Shown piece after piece: positions 11,462 to 23,070 of a stretch of 52,012 nucleotides of DNA (within the stretch, counting starts at the first letter, position 1; every line of letters begins with the position of its first letter). The position numbers and the translations under genes are program-made. The stretch comes from Rhizopus sp. PT2906 (lineage: Eukaryota > Mucoromycota > Mucoromycetes > Mucorales > Rhizopodaceae), in assembly GCA_025529335.1 (NCBI GenBank), contig JAMYHX010000297.1:1-52012 (forward strand), read 5' to 3'. The notes beneath the pieces are model-generated. The model was given only the letters and a program-made list of their open reading frames with translations, searched no databases and had not been told where the DNA came from.

Positions 11462-11800
11462 ATGCCATGTCGAGCAATGAGCTTTAATAATGTTACCGCA
11501 GCCTCTTTTTCTATACAAGCTGCATGCAAGACTTTCCCTCAAGATCCAGTGAAGAGCCCAAGTCAGGTCATCAGAAATGGTACCATTTCAACCGCTAATG
11601 CTATCATGAACACAACAGACAGTACATCTGCATCACTTCGGCAAACGGTCAAGATAACACCTCAAGTAGCTTCGCCCAGATCAAGCATGGGGTCAATTGA
11701 TGACGATGTGAGTAGCAATTACTACTCCTTTTGTCCTGATTGTGGCGTTGATATTCTTGTATTCTCTCATGAAAGCTATTGCCCTATGTCAGATTGTTAA
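11462..11800 (+). CDS. Small Ser/Thr-rich protein with C-terminal CxxC (112 aa)
   Basis: Single-exon ORF with a TATA-like element upstream and an AATAAA-like sequence about 150 bases downstream. The first 85 residues are Ser/Thr/Ala-rich and probably disordered. The last 25 contain a compact Cys/His set: 'FCPDCGVDI', then H, and two further Cys near the end (C-x2-C...H-x3-C...C), which could bind one zinc ion. No family is recognised. The gene-like setting supports it; the lack of a known homologue keeps confidence moderate. Confidence 0.5.
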   Translation: MPCRAMSFNNVTAASFSIQAACKTFPQDPVKSPSQVIRNGTISTANAIMNTTDSTSASLRQTVKITPQVASPRSSMGSIDDDVSSNYYSFCPDCGVDILVFSHESYCPMSDC

Positions 11801-11819
11801 CTACGTATCTATCTTTTCG

Positions 11820-11915
11820 CATTTGTATACTATCCTGTGCATACATATATATATATATATATATAAATAGATTTACATATTCATTTCGTACATTTGTATA
11901 CTCTCTTGTGCATAC
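11820..11915. repeat. 25-nt imperfect direct repeat around an (AT)n tract
   Basis: The unit at 11820-11844 (catttgtatactatcctgtg, then catac) recurs at 11891-11915 with two mismatches, separated by an AT microsatellite starting at about 11845. It lies just 3' of the 112-aa ORF and may be part of its 3' UTR. Confidence 0.7.
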
Positions 11916-11993
11916 TGTATAGATGTATATATTACTCATTACATTGCTAATAAATTATATGAATATGTATAGAGTAAATGGCATATTTTATTA

Positions 11994-13168
11994 TTAATTA
12001 AATTGCCGTTTCTTGATCAACTCAGAAGTTACTTTGATAATGGTATCTACTGTATCGCTTGGTACTTGATAATGCAACACAAGTCTTGCTTGATACCCTG
12101 AACTCTTTGGTATCAGCACATTCTGTTTAAAGAGCTCATCTGCTAGCAGGTCAATCTTTACTCCAACAGCTGATGTGTCAATAAACACCATATTTGTCTC
12201 ACAGGGAACAGTGATCTGAATGCCCATGGCTTCAAAGGAGGACGCCAGTCGACGCGCTAACTTGTGCGTCTCAGGCATGGTAGGTACTACGTTTTGAATA
12301 CAATAATGGGCAGCTGCTGCTAGAAAACCTGCTTGTCTCCATCCGCCTCCCATCAACTTTCGTAAATGTCTTGCACGCGCCATGGTGCTACTCGATCCTA
12401 CCAGGACAGAGCCGATGGGTGCACCCACGCCTTTCGATAAGCAGACGGAGACAGTATCAAAATACTGGCCGTATGTCTTGAGTGGAATTCCCGTGGCTTG
12501 ACTTGCGTTCCATAACCGAGCACCATCCAGATGCATCTTGAGATCATGCGATTGACAAAATTGATGGATACGCTCAATCTCATCCAATGGCATGATAGTT
12601 CCATTTAATGTGTTCTCGAGCGACACGACTCTTGTTGTCGGTGAGTGAAGAGGGTCGGTCATTAAATTGTTCTCCATGTCTTCAACCGTCAGATGGTGAC
12701 CATTTCTCGGCAGGATCGGTGAGGGGCTTGCCTGGGAATGATAAGACATACCTCCGCATTCATAATTGTAAATGTGTGATCGAGCGTCGCATATGACTGA
12801 ATGCGGAGGTTGAGTCAAAAGCAGACGAAGACCAAGCTGGTTTGACATACTTCCACTCACACAAAATACTGCTTCTTCATGTCCAAGTAAATCAGCGACG
12901 TATCGTTCAAGGTCATGAATGCTTTTGTCTTCCTATAGTTATCTTAGTCAAGTGCTGCATTTATTGATCAACTTACAGCAAAGACATCGTCTGCTCGACT
13001 GGCAGTCTTCATAATATCAAACATAGCATCTGTAGGTTGTGTTGTCGTGTCACTTCGCAAGTCGATTGCTTGATGTTTTGTAAACTTTAACTGTAAATTT
13101 CCATAGCAACGATGAGAAATCGATATGAAAGGTCGTTTAGATATAAGCCGAGTAGCTATTGTCAGCAT
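11994..13168 (-). CDS. GLY1: Low-specificity L-threonine aldolase (376 aa)
   Basis: Two exons, complement of 11994..12932 and 12977..13168. A PLP fold-type I enzyme that cleaves L-threonine (and allo-threonine) to glycine and acetaldehyde. Diagnostic pieces are 'IDLRSDTTTQPT' near the N-terminus, 'HLDGARLWNAS', and 'CLSKGVGAPIGS', whose Lys231 should form the Schiff base with PLP. About 30 residues precede the catalytic domain; they are rich in Arg, Lys, Ser and Ile with no acidic residue before the domain, resembling a mitochondrial presequence. Yeast Gly1 is cytosolic, so mitochondrial targeting would be a difference, but it is only inferred. Length otherwise fits the family. Confidence 0.93.
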
Positions 13169-13916
13169 TGGTGAAAAGATTTGAAAGAAAAAAAAAAAAG
13201 AGGGGGTCGTACAATAAAAGTTTGCTGAAAGTCTGGGGAAACAAAAAAGCTAATATGACCAATCAGAGAGCTAATTTCTAGAGCTTATTAATGGATCTGT
13301 TAAATGTTAAACCCTTTTTTGGGTTGAAGGATAAAAAAATGTAAAGGACATGAATGAATAAAGTCACCAAAGAAGACAAAGGAAATTGCATAGAACCATC
13401 CCTGAAGCTTCTAACTATAGTGAATATCTATTGAGAGGTCAGCATCCAGTTTGGGTTTGCATGACAATTGAATATCGATTCTTTATTATTGAACTCTGTT
13501 GGCATATTGTCTATAGATTTGAATTTAGAAAACCTACAGACTGTGAGCCAGGAAGAGCTCTGATACACGAGGTTGATAGGCCTGCAAACGATAAGCATGT
13601 CATGTAATATGTTTCAATAACTTTTATGCAAGGGATCAGGAAATAGTTTTTCTTAAAAAGGGAACATAGTAGAATATTACAGTCAACTCGTGCTTTTGTA
13701 GCTTTAGTTTATCAACATGGATATGAACGCTACAGATATAAATATGAAATGTTTATATGCCTTATTAATAACACATCACCAGTCATTTACTTGTCTCCCT
13801 TTTTTGATCGGCAATAAGGCTGTCGAAAGTCACATTTACTACGTCATTTGCTCTATTGGAAGCTTTTTTTTTCTTTCTCCTTTTCCATTTTTTTTTTCTC
13901 TTTTAACCAAATATAA
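13169..13916. other. Intergenic between divergent genes
   Basis: This holds the promoter regions of threonine aldolase (minus) and the coiled-coil protein (plus). A plus-strand ORF at 13386-13607 (73 codons) has protein-like composition but no recognisable motif and I do not call it. A T-rich tract (about 13863-13900) precedes the next start codon. Confidence 0.45.
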
Positions 13917-15678
13917 ATGTCTACACTTGCCTTTCAACGTGAACTTGAACCTTGTTTAGCAAGGTTAGGTACAACACCAGAAGGTAATAGAGAGATGCTT
14001 TATAATACAACAAACCGAGATATATACTCATCTTTAAAGATCTCACTATACACCAGATAAACCTTCTTTTGTTAAAGAAGTGTATGCCATTGATGATATT
14101 GAAACACTTCGTCAACTGATTATAAAAAAGGAAAGAGAACGACAGGCTATTGCTAATGACTTGGAAGTCGCTGCTCGTATTGGTTTGGTTATTTCAGAAA
14201 CAAATGAAGCCATTCAACTAAAAGTAAAGCCCAAAAAAAAAAGAGAAGGAGAGAAATAAAAGAAATCACTAAGAGACTCTTTAAAGTTAGAACATCTCGA
14301 AAGGGAAAATAAGATGTTTCAGGAGGAATTACAACTAAGGCCAACTCTAAAAAAGGATGAAGGGCTAAGTGACGAAGAAGAACGATTCTTTTTACAACAA
14401 GAGCTTGACCAGGCAAGAAGGGAACTGACAAAATTTAGAAAAGAAATGGACGGTCTGTCTGCTCAGTTGAATGATATGGCGTCAGAAATGGTATATATAA
14501 AAAGAGTAACAGTTAGTGCAGGTTTATTTATTATTTTGGTAGGTCGACTCACGTTCGAAAGTCAGCGTTTATGCAAAACGATTGGGTAATAAAGATATCA
14601 AATGCTGATCAACATTATCTAAATAACTCTTATATAGCCGAGGTGGAGCAAAAATTAGCTGCAACCAGAGATGTGAATGCCAATCTACAGTCATTACTAG
14701 ACAAAGCATTAACCTCACAAAAACAATCCAGTTCGAATACATCACATCTTGTCAAGAATATCCAAATAGACTTGGCAAGAGTAAGGTTTTTTTGTTTCTT
14801 TGTATTGCTCCCAATGTCAGGTCTATTTAATCTTCCAAGATAGGTTATCCATGAAAATGAGCAATTAAGAGTTCGTATAGCAGAACTAGAGCAACAACAA
14901 GTGGAAAATGAAGAAAAGATTGCTGCCATGGTGATTCAGGCACAAGAATATGCAGCAAGATTGGAACAGGCACAGAATACGATCCACAGTCTGAGTGAGC
15001 CGAAGCTATTAGAGGATGATGAACTCTTGAGTTTTCACAGTGGTTTTCATCCACTTTCTGTTTCTTCACATGAAGGAGCTACTAAAGAGACCGAGATAAC
15101 AAAGGTACTTTTTAAAGGAAGCAAAAAAAAAAACTGTGTACGAAAGTTAATTGTTTTAGGGGCCTGTGTTTTCAGCAGAATTTAGACAAGAAATGCAAAA
15201 GGAAATCGAACGAAATCTGAACCTAAGAAATGAGATACGACACCGAATCATCACTGCTGATAATGCATACACAGATAAAAAGAAATCTGGAGAAGGATTA
15301 AAATACTTGGTGTCAGAAAGAGAAAGTATAAGTGCAGCCAGTTTGTCAACAAGCACAAGTTCATCTACAAGTTCATCTATATTAAATGTCATGAAAAAAG
15401 ATATATTGAATACCCACCATGAAGAAGATCAGCAACAGCAACAACAAGCAATGCCCAAAGCACCTGTTCTACGGCCAGCCAGCTTCCTTACTGGATTTAG
15501 TGGATTTGGCTCAGAAGGACTGGGTATGGGAGGTAATTTTATTACAAGAGGTATGCCACCCCGTACCTTTACCAGTTCAGGCAGCAGAAATAACGAACCA
15601 AGCATATCCACACGATTCTTCCAACGACTCACTTCACGCCTGGAAGACTATGAAAAGAAGACAAACAATAATCATTAA
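13917..15678 (+). CDS. Coiled-coil protein with CC1-box-like motif, candidate dynein adaptor (475 aa)
   Basis: Exons 13917..13983, 14057..14223, 14263..14490, 14543..14585, 14638..14780, 14844..15104, 15160..15678; phases close. Residues about 35-300 are predicted coiled coil from heptad composition. 'DLEVAARIGLVISETNE' (AAxxG at 61-65) resembles the CC1 box of BICD, HAP1/TRAK and Spindly, which binds the C-terminal helix of the dynein light intermediate chain. After the coil, 'PVFSAEF' (305-311) loosely resembles the Spindly motif (L-A/F-x-E) that contacts dynactin's pointed end. The tail is Ser- and Gln-rich, ending with a basic helix 'TRFFQRLTSRLEDY'. An adaptor linking cargo to dynein-dynactin is the best guess; a generic coiled-coil protein is the alternative. 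Only 90 bases separate it from the next gene on the same strand. Confidence 0.75.
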
Positions 15679-15768
15679 ATAAAGAAAAAAAATTGTTTAT
15701 TCTTGTTGTCGGCTTTGATAATTTAGTGGACCTTTTATTCTTTTATTCTTTTTTAAATTCGCATAAAC

Positions 15769-18248
15769 ATGATGACGCCTCTCAGTGGAGAGGTTGATTC
15801 TGACTCCTCAACTTCTTCAAGCGAGGAAGAATGGGTCATAACCTCTGTAGATAAAAAGCAAGTCAACAAGAAGAGATCACCAAGATTGGTCTTGAACACT
15901 AGTTCAAAAACACATTCTTCAACGTCATCCCTTTCCAACCTACAAAAGTCTTCTTCAAGCTCGGCCTGTTCAAGCAAAAATGATTCACCCATTATACATT
16001 CTGCACCTTTACAATACATTTCTAACGACGAGATAAAGAATATATGCATTCAAAGTGATGCTAAAGCGCTTATTAGTCAACTTGTGTGTGTATACAAGAG
16101 TGCAGATATCTTTTTGAAGATCAGAGACATAGAAACACAATCCTCAATGACGTTCGAAATGAGACTTAAAGAACACATGGCACTTTGTGAAGATTCATGT
16201 GATTTTATTATTGTAAGTTATTATTTTTTGTTTGTTTATATTAGCAAAGAAATAACCCTCTTTTTTTTATATACATATTCAAGAACTGTTTAGAAGAACT
16301 CTCGGTCTATTTTTCAGAAAATCCAAAGATAAAAGAACTTACACCCAAATTTCGACGACTGCTGACTGAGGTACTGTGTAAAGGTCTTTATTATTTCTTG
16401 GAAACGCCTATCCATGAACGACAAACCAACATCGACAATGAACCTGATCTGATCTCATTTGACGATGATGAAGTGGTTGTGCCTGCCCAAACGACGCAAG
16501 GAGAAATGGATCTGATCTCTTTTGATGAACCTGAAATGCTTGTACCAGTAGATCATGCAGACTTTGAGGATGATGATAACTATGATAGCTCAGATGACGA
16601 AGAGATTCCTGTCATCAATCTGTCCTCTCCTATCGATAAATATGTCGTCTTACCCAAACACCAAAACAAACTCGTTGACAAGATTGACACGATCCCTTCG
16701 CCAGTCATCATTTACTATGCAATAGATGCTTTTAAGCTGCAAGATGTTATCGCCTGCGGTTGTCCACGCGAAGAGGATGGTGTCAAATTGGTCCGCAAAT
16801 TAATAAAATATGGGTATTTTAATGAAGCCATTACGGCCATCAAGAAATTAGACCTCTTTCCTCGTTTTGACATCCCAGCTATAGCCACCGATCTGTTCAC
16901 GTCAGGACAAGGCATGCTCCTGCCGACGCTTGTCAGCCAACGGCCGATCTTGCAACGAGAATTACTTGACTTTATTGACAAGCAGTTGAGATTCAGTTTC
17001 GCGGGATCACTAGGGATTGTAGCACCCGAACGACTGAGCAATGTTGACGAGGTACAACAGTTATCAAGATTGAAAGAACGCAAGTTTCAGAAAGACCTTG
17101 TGACATGTGGAACAAAAGTGGCTCAGGAACTCAAAATTGGCATTGAGGAGTATTATTTCATTCATTTGTCGCAGCGATACGCGTGTCTTCGATGGATCCT
17201 TGCTCAACGCGCTATTCAACAAATGGAAGATCAAGACATGTCAATTGAAAAAAGCAGCAACTACAACGGACTGATTGACTATGTGTGCGAAAATGATCCG
17301 GCATTGGCTAAATTGACAATTAAGGAACTGACGGATATGGGGGATACCAAGTCAGCTGCCTATTTTGCTACCTGTTATAAAGAGGAAGCATTTTACTGCA
17401 AGTACAATGCATTGCCTCTGAGTGAACGGTCAGTGGGTATCGTCAAGGGTGAACAATTGTCTCGTCACTGGACTTCTCTTCCGCCAAAAAAGCCAAGTAA
17501 TCCAAACAAATTACCTTATTACGAGCTTCCTCCACATGCGGTCACCGTAATGGTTGATTCAGAAAAGACGTTGATGTTTATGAAGGATATCTTGTCACAA
17601 TCGCATAGATGCGGTATTGATACGGAATGGGTACCTGCATTTGCTAAACAAGGATCACCTGGAAAGACTGCCTTGATGCAGATTGCTTCTGACATTAAAG
17701 GCTATATATTCTTAGTTGACCTCAAGACAATCTTTGCTTCTGACAATAAACTGCTCTATCGGTGGATTGAGAAAATCTTGCAGTTCTTGTTTGAGGACGA
17801 AGAAATTTTGAAAATAGGTAAAGAAAAGAAAAGTTAAAAGAGATCACACTATTTACATCAGTGTAGCCTTTGACTTCTCTGGCGATTTTGATCTATTAAA
17901 ACAGGCTATACCTTCTTCACGCCATTGGGACGTGGCCAGATTATTTGACCTCAAGTCACTTCCTCCACCTAATTCAGATAAACCCATCACGGGTGGTCTA
18001 GCAGGTGTCGTTTCCACCTATTTGGGATACACCCTCAACAAGAGACAACAGATCAGCAATTGGGAAAAGCGACCATTGACAGAAGCTCAAGTGACTTATG
18101 CAGGTAATGTGATATATTTATAATTTATATCCCTCCCCACTTATCTTTTCCTATAGCTTGCGATGCTTACTGTTTGTTACATATATACGAAACTCTGTGT
18201 AAATTGAATCACTCTTTTATTAAGAAATCGTCTTCTTTGGCAAGATAG
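15769..18248 (+). CDS. Mut-7/EXD-type 3'-5' exonuclease (768 aa)
   Basis: Exons 15769..16212, 16284..17817, 17867..18103, 18157..18248. The N-terminus is Ser-rich, followed by two acidic 'DLISFD' repeats (about residues 195-225). A long helical region follows, like that preceding the nuclease domain in Mut-7/EXD3. The C-terminal DEDDy exonuclease has Exo I 'CGIDTEWVP' (D, E), Exo II 'AFDFSGDFD', and Exo III 'YAACDAYCLLHIY' (Y..D), so the catalytic set looks complete. The family degrades RNA 3'-5'; in C. elegans Mut-7 acts in small-RNA silencing and in animals EXD3 is poorly studied. The additional C-terminal zinc domain (Mut7-C) seen in some relatives is absent. Confidence 0.85.
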
Positions 18249-18516
18249 GATATAAAACATGATACCAACTATAACAACAATAACAATGATATAATTTAAC
18301 CTATATTCTCTTTTTATCATTACTTTATTCCCCCCCCTTTTTTTTTCTTCATTCTTTTTTCTATTGTGAAAGTAATGAACTGACCCGACTTCTTGTGTCA
18401 CAAATGGTTAATTTACATGATGTCTCTTTTCTTTCCTCTCCTATTTTCTTTCTTCTTTCTTTCTTCTTTCTTTTTTTTTTTTTATTTCCCTTGAAAACAT
18501 ATTCAAAAGGGAGGTC

Positions 18517-19927
18517 ATGGTTACTATTCAAAAGATTGTAAGATATACTCAATAAACATACAAGTAAAAAACGACCATTGATATGACCATTTAGCGAGAT
18601 CGGATCAATCAGTCAAAGTGGACACAAATGTATGTCAGGTTCGCTTGTTTACAAGGAATCGTTATCATCGTCCTTCAAGCAGTCATAGCTTATTATAATA
18701 CAAAGCAACTCAACAAAGGATTAGAACCTAAAGCAATAGAAATATACAACTTGGATAGTAATGAAACAATAGATATCAATCGAGCCATTGATCGACTTAA
18801 GCGTATAAAATGGGAAAATATTGCATTTATTGGCTTTCAATGCTGGTTTGTAGCAATGTCATTTGATGCAGTAAGTTGATTATTCAAGTATACAAGAAGC
18901 TGATGGATGTTAGACAGTATACCAAAATGCAGCAGAGGTATTGGCTTTGGCTGTCATGAATTTTGCATGTGCCATATTTGCTGCGTTGGAGGTGGTTGAT
19001 GGAAAGAGATGGTTGACAATTTTGACAAACGTCAAAGTGAAGCATAATGTGCTCCTCGATATCACAGCAATTCAAACAGCTTATAAAGTCGAGATTGGAT
19101 TATCTGTCTGTGTCGCACTCTTTGCTATTGTATTTGCATACATGTCATATGCAGTGACTAAAGAATTTGGATGGAAGATTTATAAAAAGATTGGTGCTGA
19201 TATATCAATACAACGTAAATATTTACTTTTACTGTACACACAAAGGACTAAACACCTTATTTATCATCTTTAGGCATGTATCGAACAGTTCAATTTTTTG
19301 TATTGGCACTAAAAATTGATATCTTTATCGAGTTCTTGGTCTCTGTCTTTTATCTCATCCAATTTGCCCTCAAGCAAGGATTTCACACATGGCATCTATT
19401 TTTGTTTATTGTCATCACTGCACTGATGTTACCTATGTTGTATTTTGGAAGATATGCTGTAAGATGTTGTATTGATGATGTCTTTTTATGATTTAATTCA
19501 TCTTTATATAGGTTGCTAGTGAGAATCCATACCACATGATGATTTTTGTATTTTTTCAGGTCTGTATTGTTATACAGTTAGTACTGATTGGTATAGAAGC
19601 GATGCAACCAGGAGATTATTGGTATATCTGGATATGCTTTGGTAAGCTATACTCTGTCTATCATCCAATCACATCTAATATCTTTATAGTTATTCTCGGT
19701 GGAATATTAGCCATTGTAAGTTTATCATGCATTATATAATCAACATGTCACACACACACACTCTCTCTCTCTTTTTCTCTTTCTAGGTCTCTGCTGTACT
19801 TGGACTTGTATGTATGACACATTTTGGAAAAGGATTGAAGCCATATATTCAAAGAGGAGAAAATAAGGAAAAGATTACTGATAATACCCAAAAGAATGAC
19901 CAATCATGGACAATTGACGAAGAATGA
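18517..19927 (+). CDS. UPF0658-family Golgi membrane protein (359 aa)
   Basis: Exons 18517..18537, 18595..18870, 18914..19214, 19274..19458, 19512..19641, 19690..19715, 19787..19927; phases close. The short first exon encodes MVTIQKI and the second begins 'RDRINQSKWTQMY', which matches the family's usual N-terminal start. There are about seven hydrophobic segments (for example around 'GIVIIVLQAVIAYY', 'LSVCVALFAIVFAY', 'LVLIGIEAM'), with a conserved 'FGWKIYKKIGADI' loop and an 'HFGKGLKPYIQR' tail. Recognised as the fungal UPF0658 group, annotated as Golgi membrane proteins in fission yeast; molecular function is unknown. It ends 33 bases from the convergent PWI/RS gene. Confidence 0.8.
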
Positions 19928-19960
19928 TCTTTAATGTAAAAAAATACCATTAATAATAAA

Positions 19961-20847
19961 CTAATATCTTGGACTTCTTCTCCTTCTTGATTCACGATGA
20001 CGGTGTCTATCATCATGTCTGCTATGGTAACTATCTCTTTCATGACGACGATGATGTCTTCTTGGAGAACGAGAACGGGATCGAGATGGACTATAACTCT
20101 TTCTTCGCTCTCTACTTCTACTACGGTGATCCTAGAATAAAACGATGAATGGGTTGACATGACAACAGACTGTCCAACTTACAAAGCGCGACTTTCTCTC
20201 TTCTTTGAGATCGTCCATTTCTTCATTTCTGCGTCTTTTGATCGTTTCCATCACTGAATCACGTTCGGCTCGTTTTGCTTCTTCTCTTTCTCTCTTTTTA
20301 CGTAATTCCTCCTTCTTTTGTTCTATAAATATTGCAGGGATACCGCCTACAGAATTTTGAGCACTTAATAATAAGTTCCAAAGTTCTTTAACGAATACTT
20401 TTGCGTTGTTCTCCAAGAAGCCAGTCAAGTTGATTTGCATCATTTTTGGATCGATATTCTGAATATGTAAAAAGCATTAGTGTATGCTTACATACACCAT
20501 TATCTTACCTCTTCTTCCAACAAACTGGCCGCATAATCAGCAACAACTTCATCTTCAAATCCAAGTAATTCAGTGACTTTGTTTGCAATCCAAGGTCTGA
20601 TAACGTCAAGATTGACCTTTTTCATGTCCACCTAATCTTTGGAGTCAGTAAATTGTTGTTCTTTATAATGTTTTAATATTTACTTTTTTATCAAATTCAG
20701 GTGGAAAAGACATGGTCTTCAAGAGCTTCTTTTCTTTATTACTAAATCGACTATCTTGGTCTGCACTTGTACCCTATCCATATCATTAATCTCTTGCTTT
20801 CCTTTATGTTTGTTCTCTTTTACTTTAAAAAATCCAGCATCACCCAT
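19961..20847 (-). CDS. PWI-domain/RS splicing factor, SRm160-like (227 aa)
   Basis: Five exons, complement of 19961..20131, 20183..20458, 20509..20631, 20684..20773, 20824..20847. The N-terminal 'KKVDMKKVNLDVIRPWIANK' through 'NLTGFLENNAKVFVKELW' is a PWI domain, the nucleic-acid-binding four-helix fold of SRRM1/SRm160. A basic helix rich in K, E and R follows, then a C-terminal tail dense in RS/SR and H/R residues (about 170-227). Human SRm160 is a splicing coactivator within the exon-junction/U2 context; the fungal protein is much shorter but has the same order. The exon encoding eight residues (MGDAGFFK) was chosen as first because it splices in frame and starts 'MGDAGFFKGTS', as in relatives. 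Confidence 0.88.
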
Positions 20848-20893
20848 TTTTATTTATTAGGAAAAAGAAAAAAGATTTTTTTTTTTTTATTTT

Positions 20894-22702
20894 TTATTCA
20901 CTCTCCAAGACTTGCATTAAATCCATAACTTGACGAGTTAATTTTTCAATCATTTTTTCCTTTTCTTCAACCTGCTTCTTTAAAAGAGTATTATTCTTGG
21001 TCAAAGATTTAGTTACCTAACCATTTATTTATTTTATTAGATGACGCATAATTTATAAATATCAACTACTTACCGCTTTTTCTTCATTCAAATTATTTTG
21101 GACCTTATTATATCTTTCCTTGACTTGAGCAACCTTTTTATCCATTCGATCTTTTTCTTTCTTGTTTTCTATTAATATATGTTCGAGATTAGTGTCTGTT
21201 TCTTTTAGATGTTCTTGTGCTTGTTGGACACTGTTCAGATAATCTGTCATTCTTTGTATTTCACTTTCTATAGTTGATGCTTGTTTGGTTAGGGTATCTA
21301 ATTGATCTTCATAATACATTCTTTGTGAATCCATCTGTGACGTGAGCATAAAGGTATATTCGGTTGATATATTCTCAAGTTTATTCATCATACCATCCGT
21401 CGGTCGAATGATAGATGAATTCTTGGTAGAGCTGTCTCCTGACTTGGGTTCATCCTCATCGTGGCTATGACCTAAACTACTCTTGCTGCTATTGGCTTCA
21501 TTAGGCGGTAATTCCACAATGGCTCCATCCACCATATTCTGTAGCAATCGGTGAACGTATCCATCACCTAGATAATCCCATATTCTCTGTGTCTCAATCT
21601 CTAAAGCGTATAAATGATTCGTAGCCATATAATGATCATAGGCATGTGCTTCTTGATATCTACCACAGCCTATATGTCCACAAATCATACATATCCAAAG
21701 ACTATCTGTTGATTGACATTCAAAGCACTCACCAAATAACTGTTGTTGCATTTGAGGTTGTCGTCTCGGATCGGTAAGCACTGGTCTTTGTGAGTGTCTA
21801 CAGACCGAGCATTTTCCATGTCCCCACTTGTCAATACAATAACACTGTACCGTATGTCGACACTGAATGCTGAGTAATCCAGTGATACTCTCGTCCATAC
21901 GCTCTAGACAGACAGGACATGTAGGTAATTCTAAATCAGTTACTTTTCTCACAAGGTCTTGGCTTAATGTATCCTTCATATAAGGGAACTGCTTTTTATC
22001 TGAAATAAGGTATGTTTCGAGCTTATTGGATGCCAAATAGACTGCATGACTAATCTCTGGCTCACTCATACTAAATCGTCTACCATTGTATTTCTGATAG
22101 CACATGAATGCAGAACGTCTATCCCTAAATTTGAGCAAGACTGTATATTTGTTGGGCGAAAAGTCTCGAATGAATCGATACTGGACAATATCGTCTCGGG
22201 TTGCACCAAGAAACTGCATAAAATCCTCGTTTGACATGTAGGAAGGAACAGCCAAGATACAGATGATGCGGTCCGTATCGTCTTGTTGATCCTGTTCCTT
22301 ATTGAGTGATTCGTCTTGAGCAATTCTAGTATCTGGTAAATCTGTGTGATGCCAATCTCTATAGAGATGCAACACACCATAGCCAAGTTGAACATCAACT
22401 GTAGATTGATTGTCGACTGCATGTAATTCGATTTGACCCAAACGAAAGTCAATTTTTTCATCTAGAGACTGGTTCGATTGTTGTAACTTGGGCATCTCAA
22501 TAGGTGTAGGCGGACTATTTTCATGAACGCTAATCGATGGTTTTCGTATTGTCGTTGTCTTTTGCTCTATTGGCTGATGTGGATAAGATTCAAAGTGATC
22601 TGAACAATTCTTGACAGCAGAAAAGTCACTAAACAAGTCTGTTGGTAGATCTAAAGTAAGATCTGATGTGTACAAGATGCATTTCAAACGATAGTAATAC
22701 AT
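20894..22702 (-). CDS. etp1: BRAP2/Etp1-type RING and UBP-zinc-finger protein (583 aa)
   Basis: Two exons, complement of 20894..21016 and 21074..22702. Domain order matches BRAP2/yeast Etp1: an RRM-like BRAP2 domain (about 145-225; 'RIICILAVPSYMS', 'FRDRRSAFMCYQKYNG'), a RING finger (262-302), a UBP zinc finger (about 326-390; 'CFECQSTDSLWICMICGHIGCG') and a long coiled coil. Human BRAP2 is an E3 ligase that retains nuclear-localisation cargo and modulates Ras-MAPK; yeast Etp1 acts in ethanol tolerance. The RING is unusual: the fifth zinc ligand, normally His in 'CxHxFHxxC', is Gln (CRHTVQCYC, Q286), although the next residue is Cys. The UBP finger appears complete. Confidence 0.92.
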
Positions 22703-23070
22703 GAAGAGAAGAGGTACGCTACAGTCACACCGAATGGGTATTCGTACTATACGAAAAAATTTAATTTATTTTTGGGATCAAGTTATCACATATCGGATGT
22801 GATCTACCTTTCTAGAACCCAACCTTGTGAAGATCTACCGCCTATTTTTGTTGTGATAACACAGTTATCGAGAAATGAATTAAATACAGCTTATCTTTAA
22901 GCCGCATTCAGTAACAAGTGAGGTTATTACCGTAATAATGGCTACTATTCAAATCATTATGCAATCTATAGAAAGTAACACTAGTAAAACATGTACAAAG
23001 TTAAACATTCGCACAATCATAGAAATCAAACAAGTAATTTTGTAATAAGATTGCCATAGTAGATAGCCTT

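Noticed and set aside
13386..13607. 73-codon ORF as a gene
   Set aside because: No motif, no introns and no clear promoter; it lies in a divergent intergenic region.
18301..18490. Minus-strand Lys-rich ORFs before the UPF0658 gene
   Set aside because: They are translations of pyrimidine-rich promoter tracts of the plus-strand gene.
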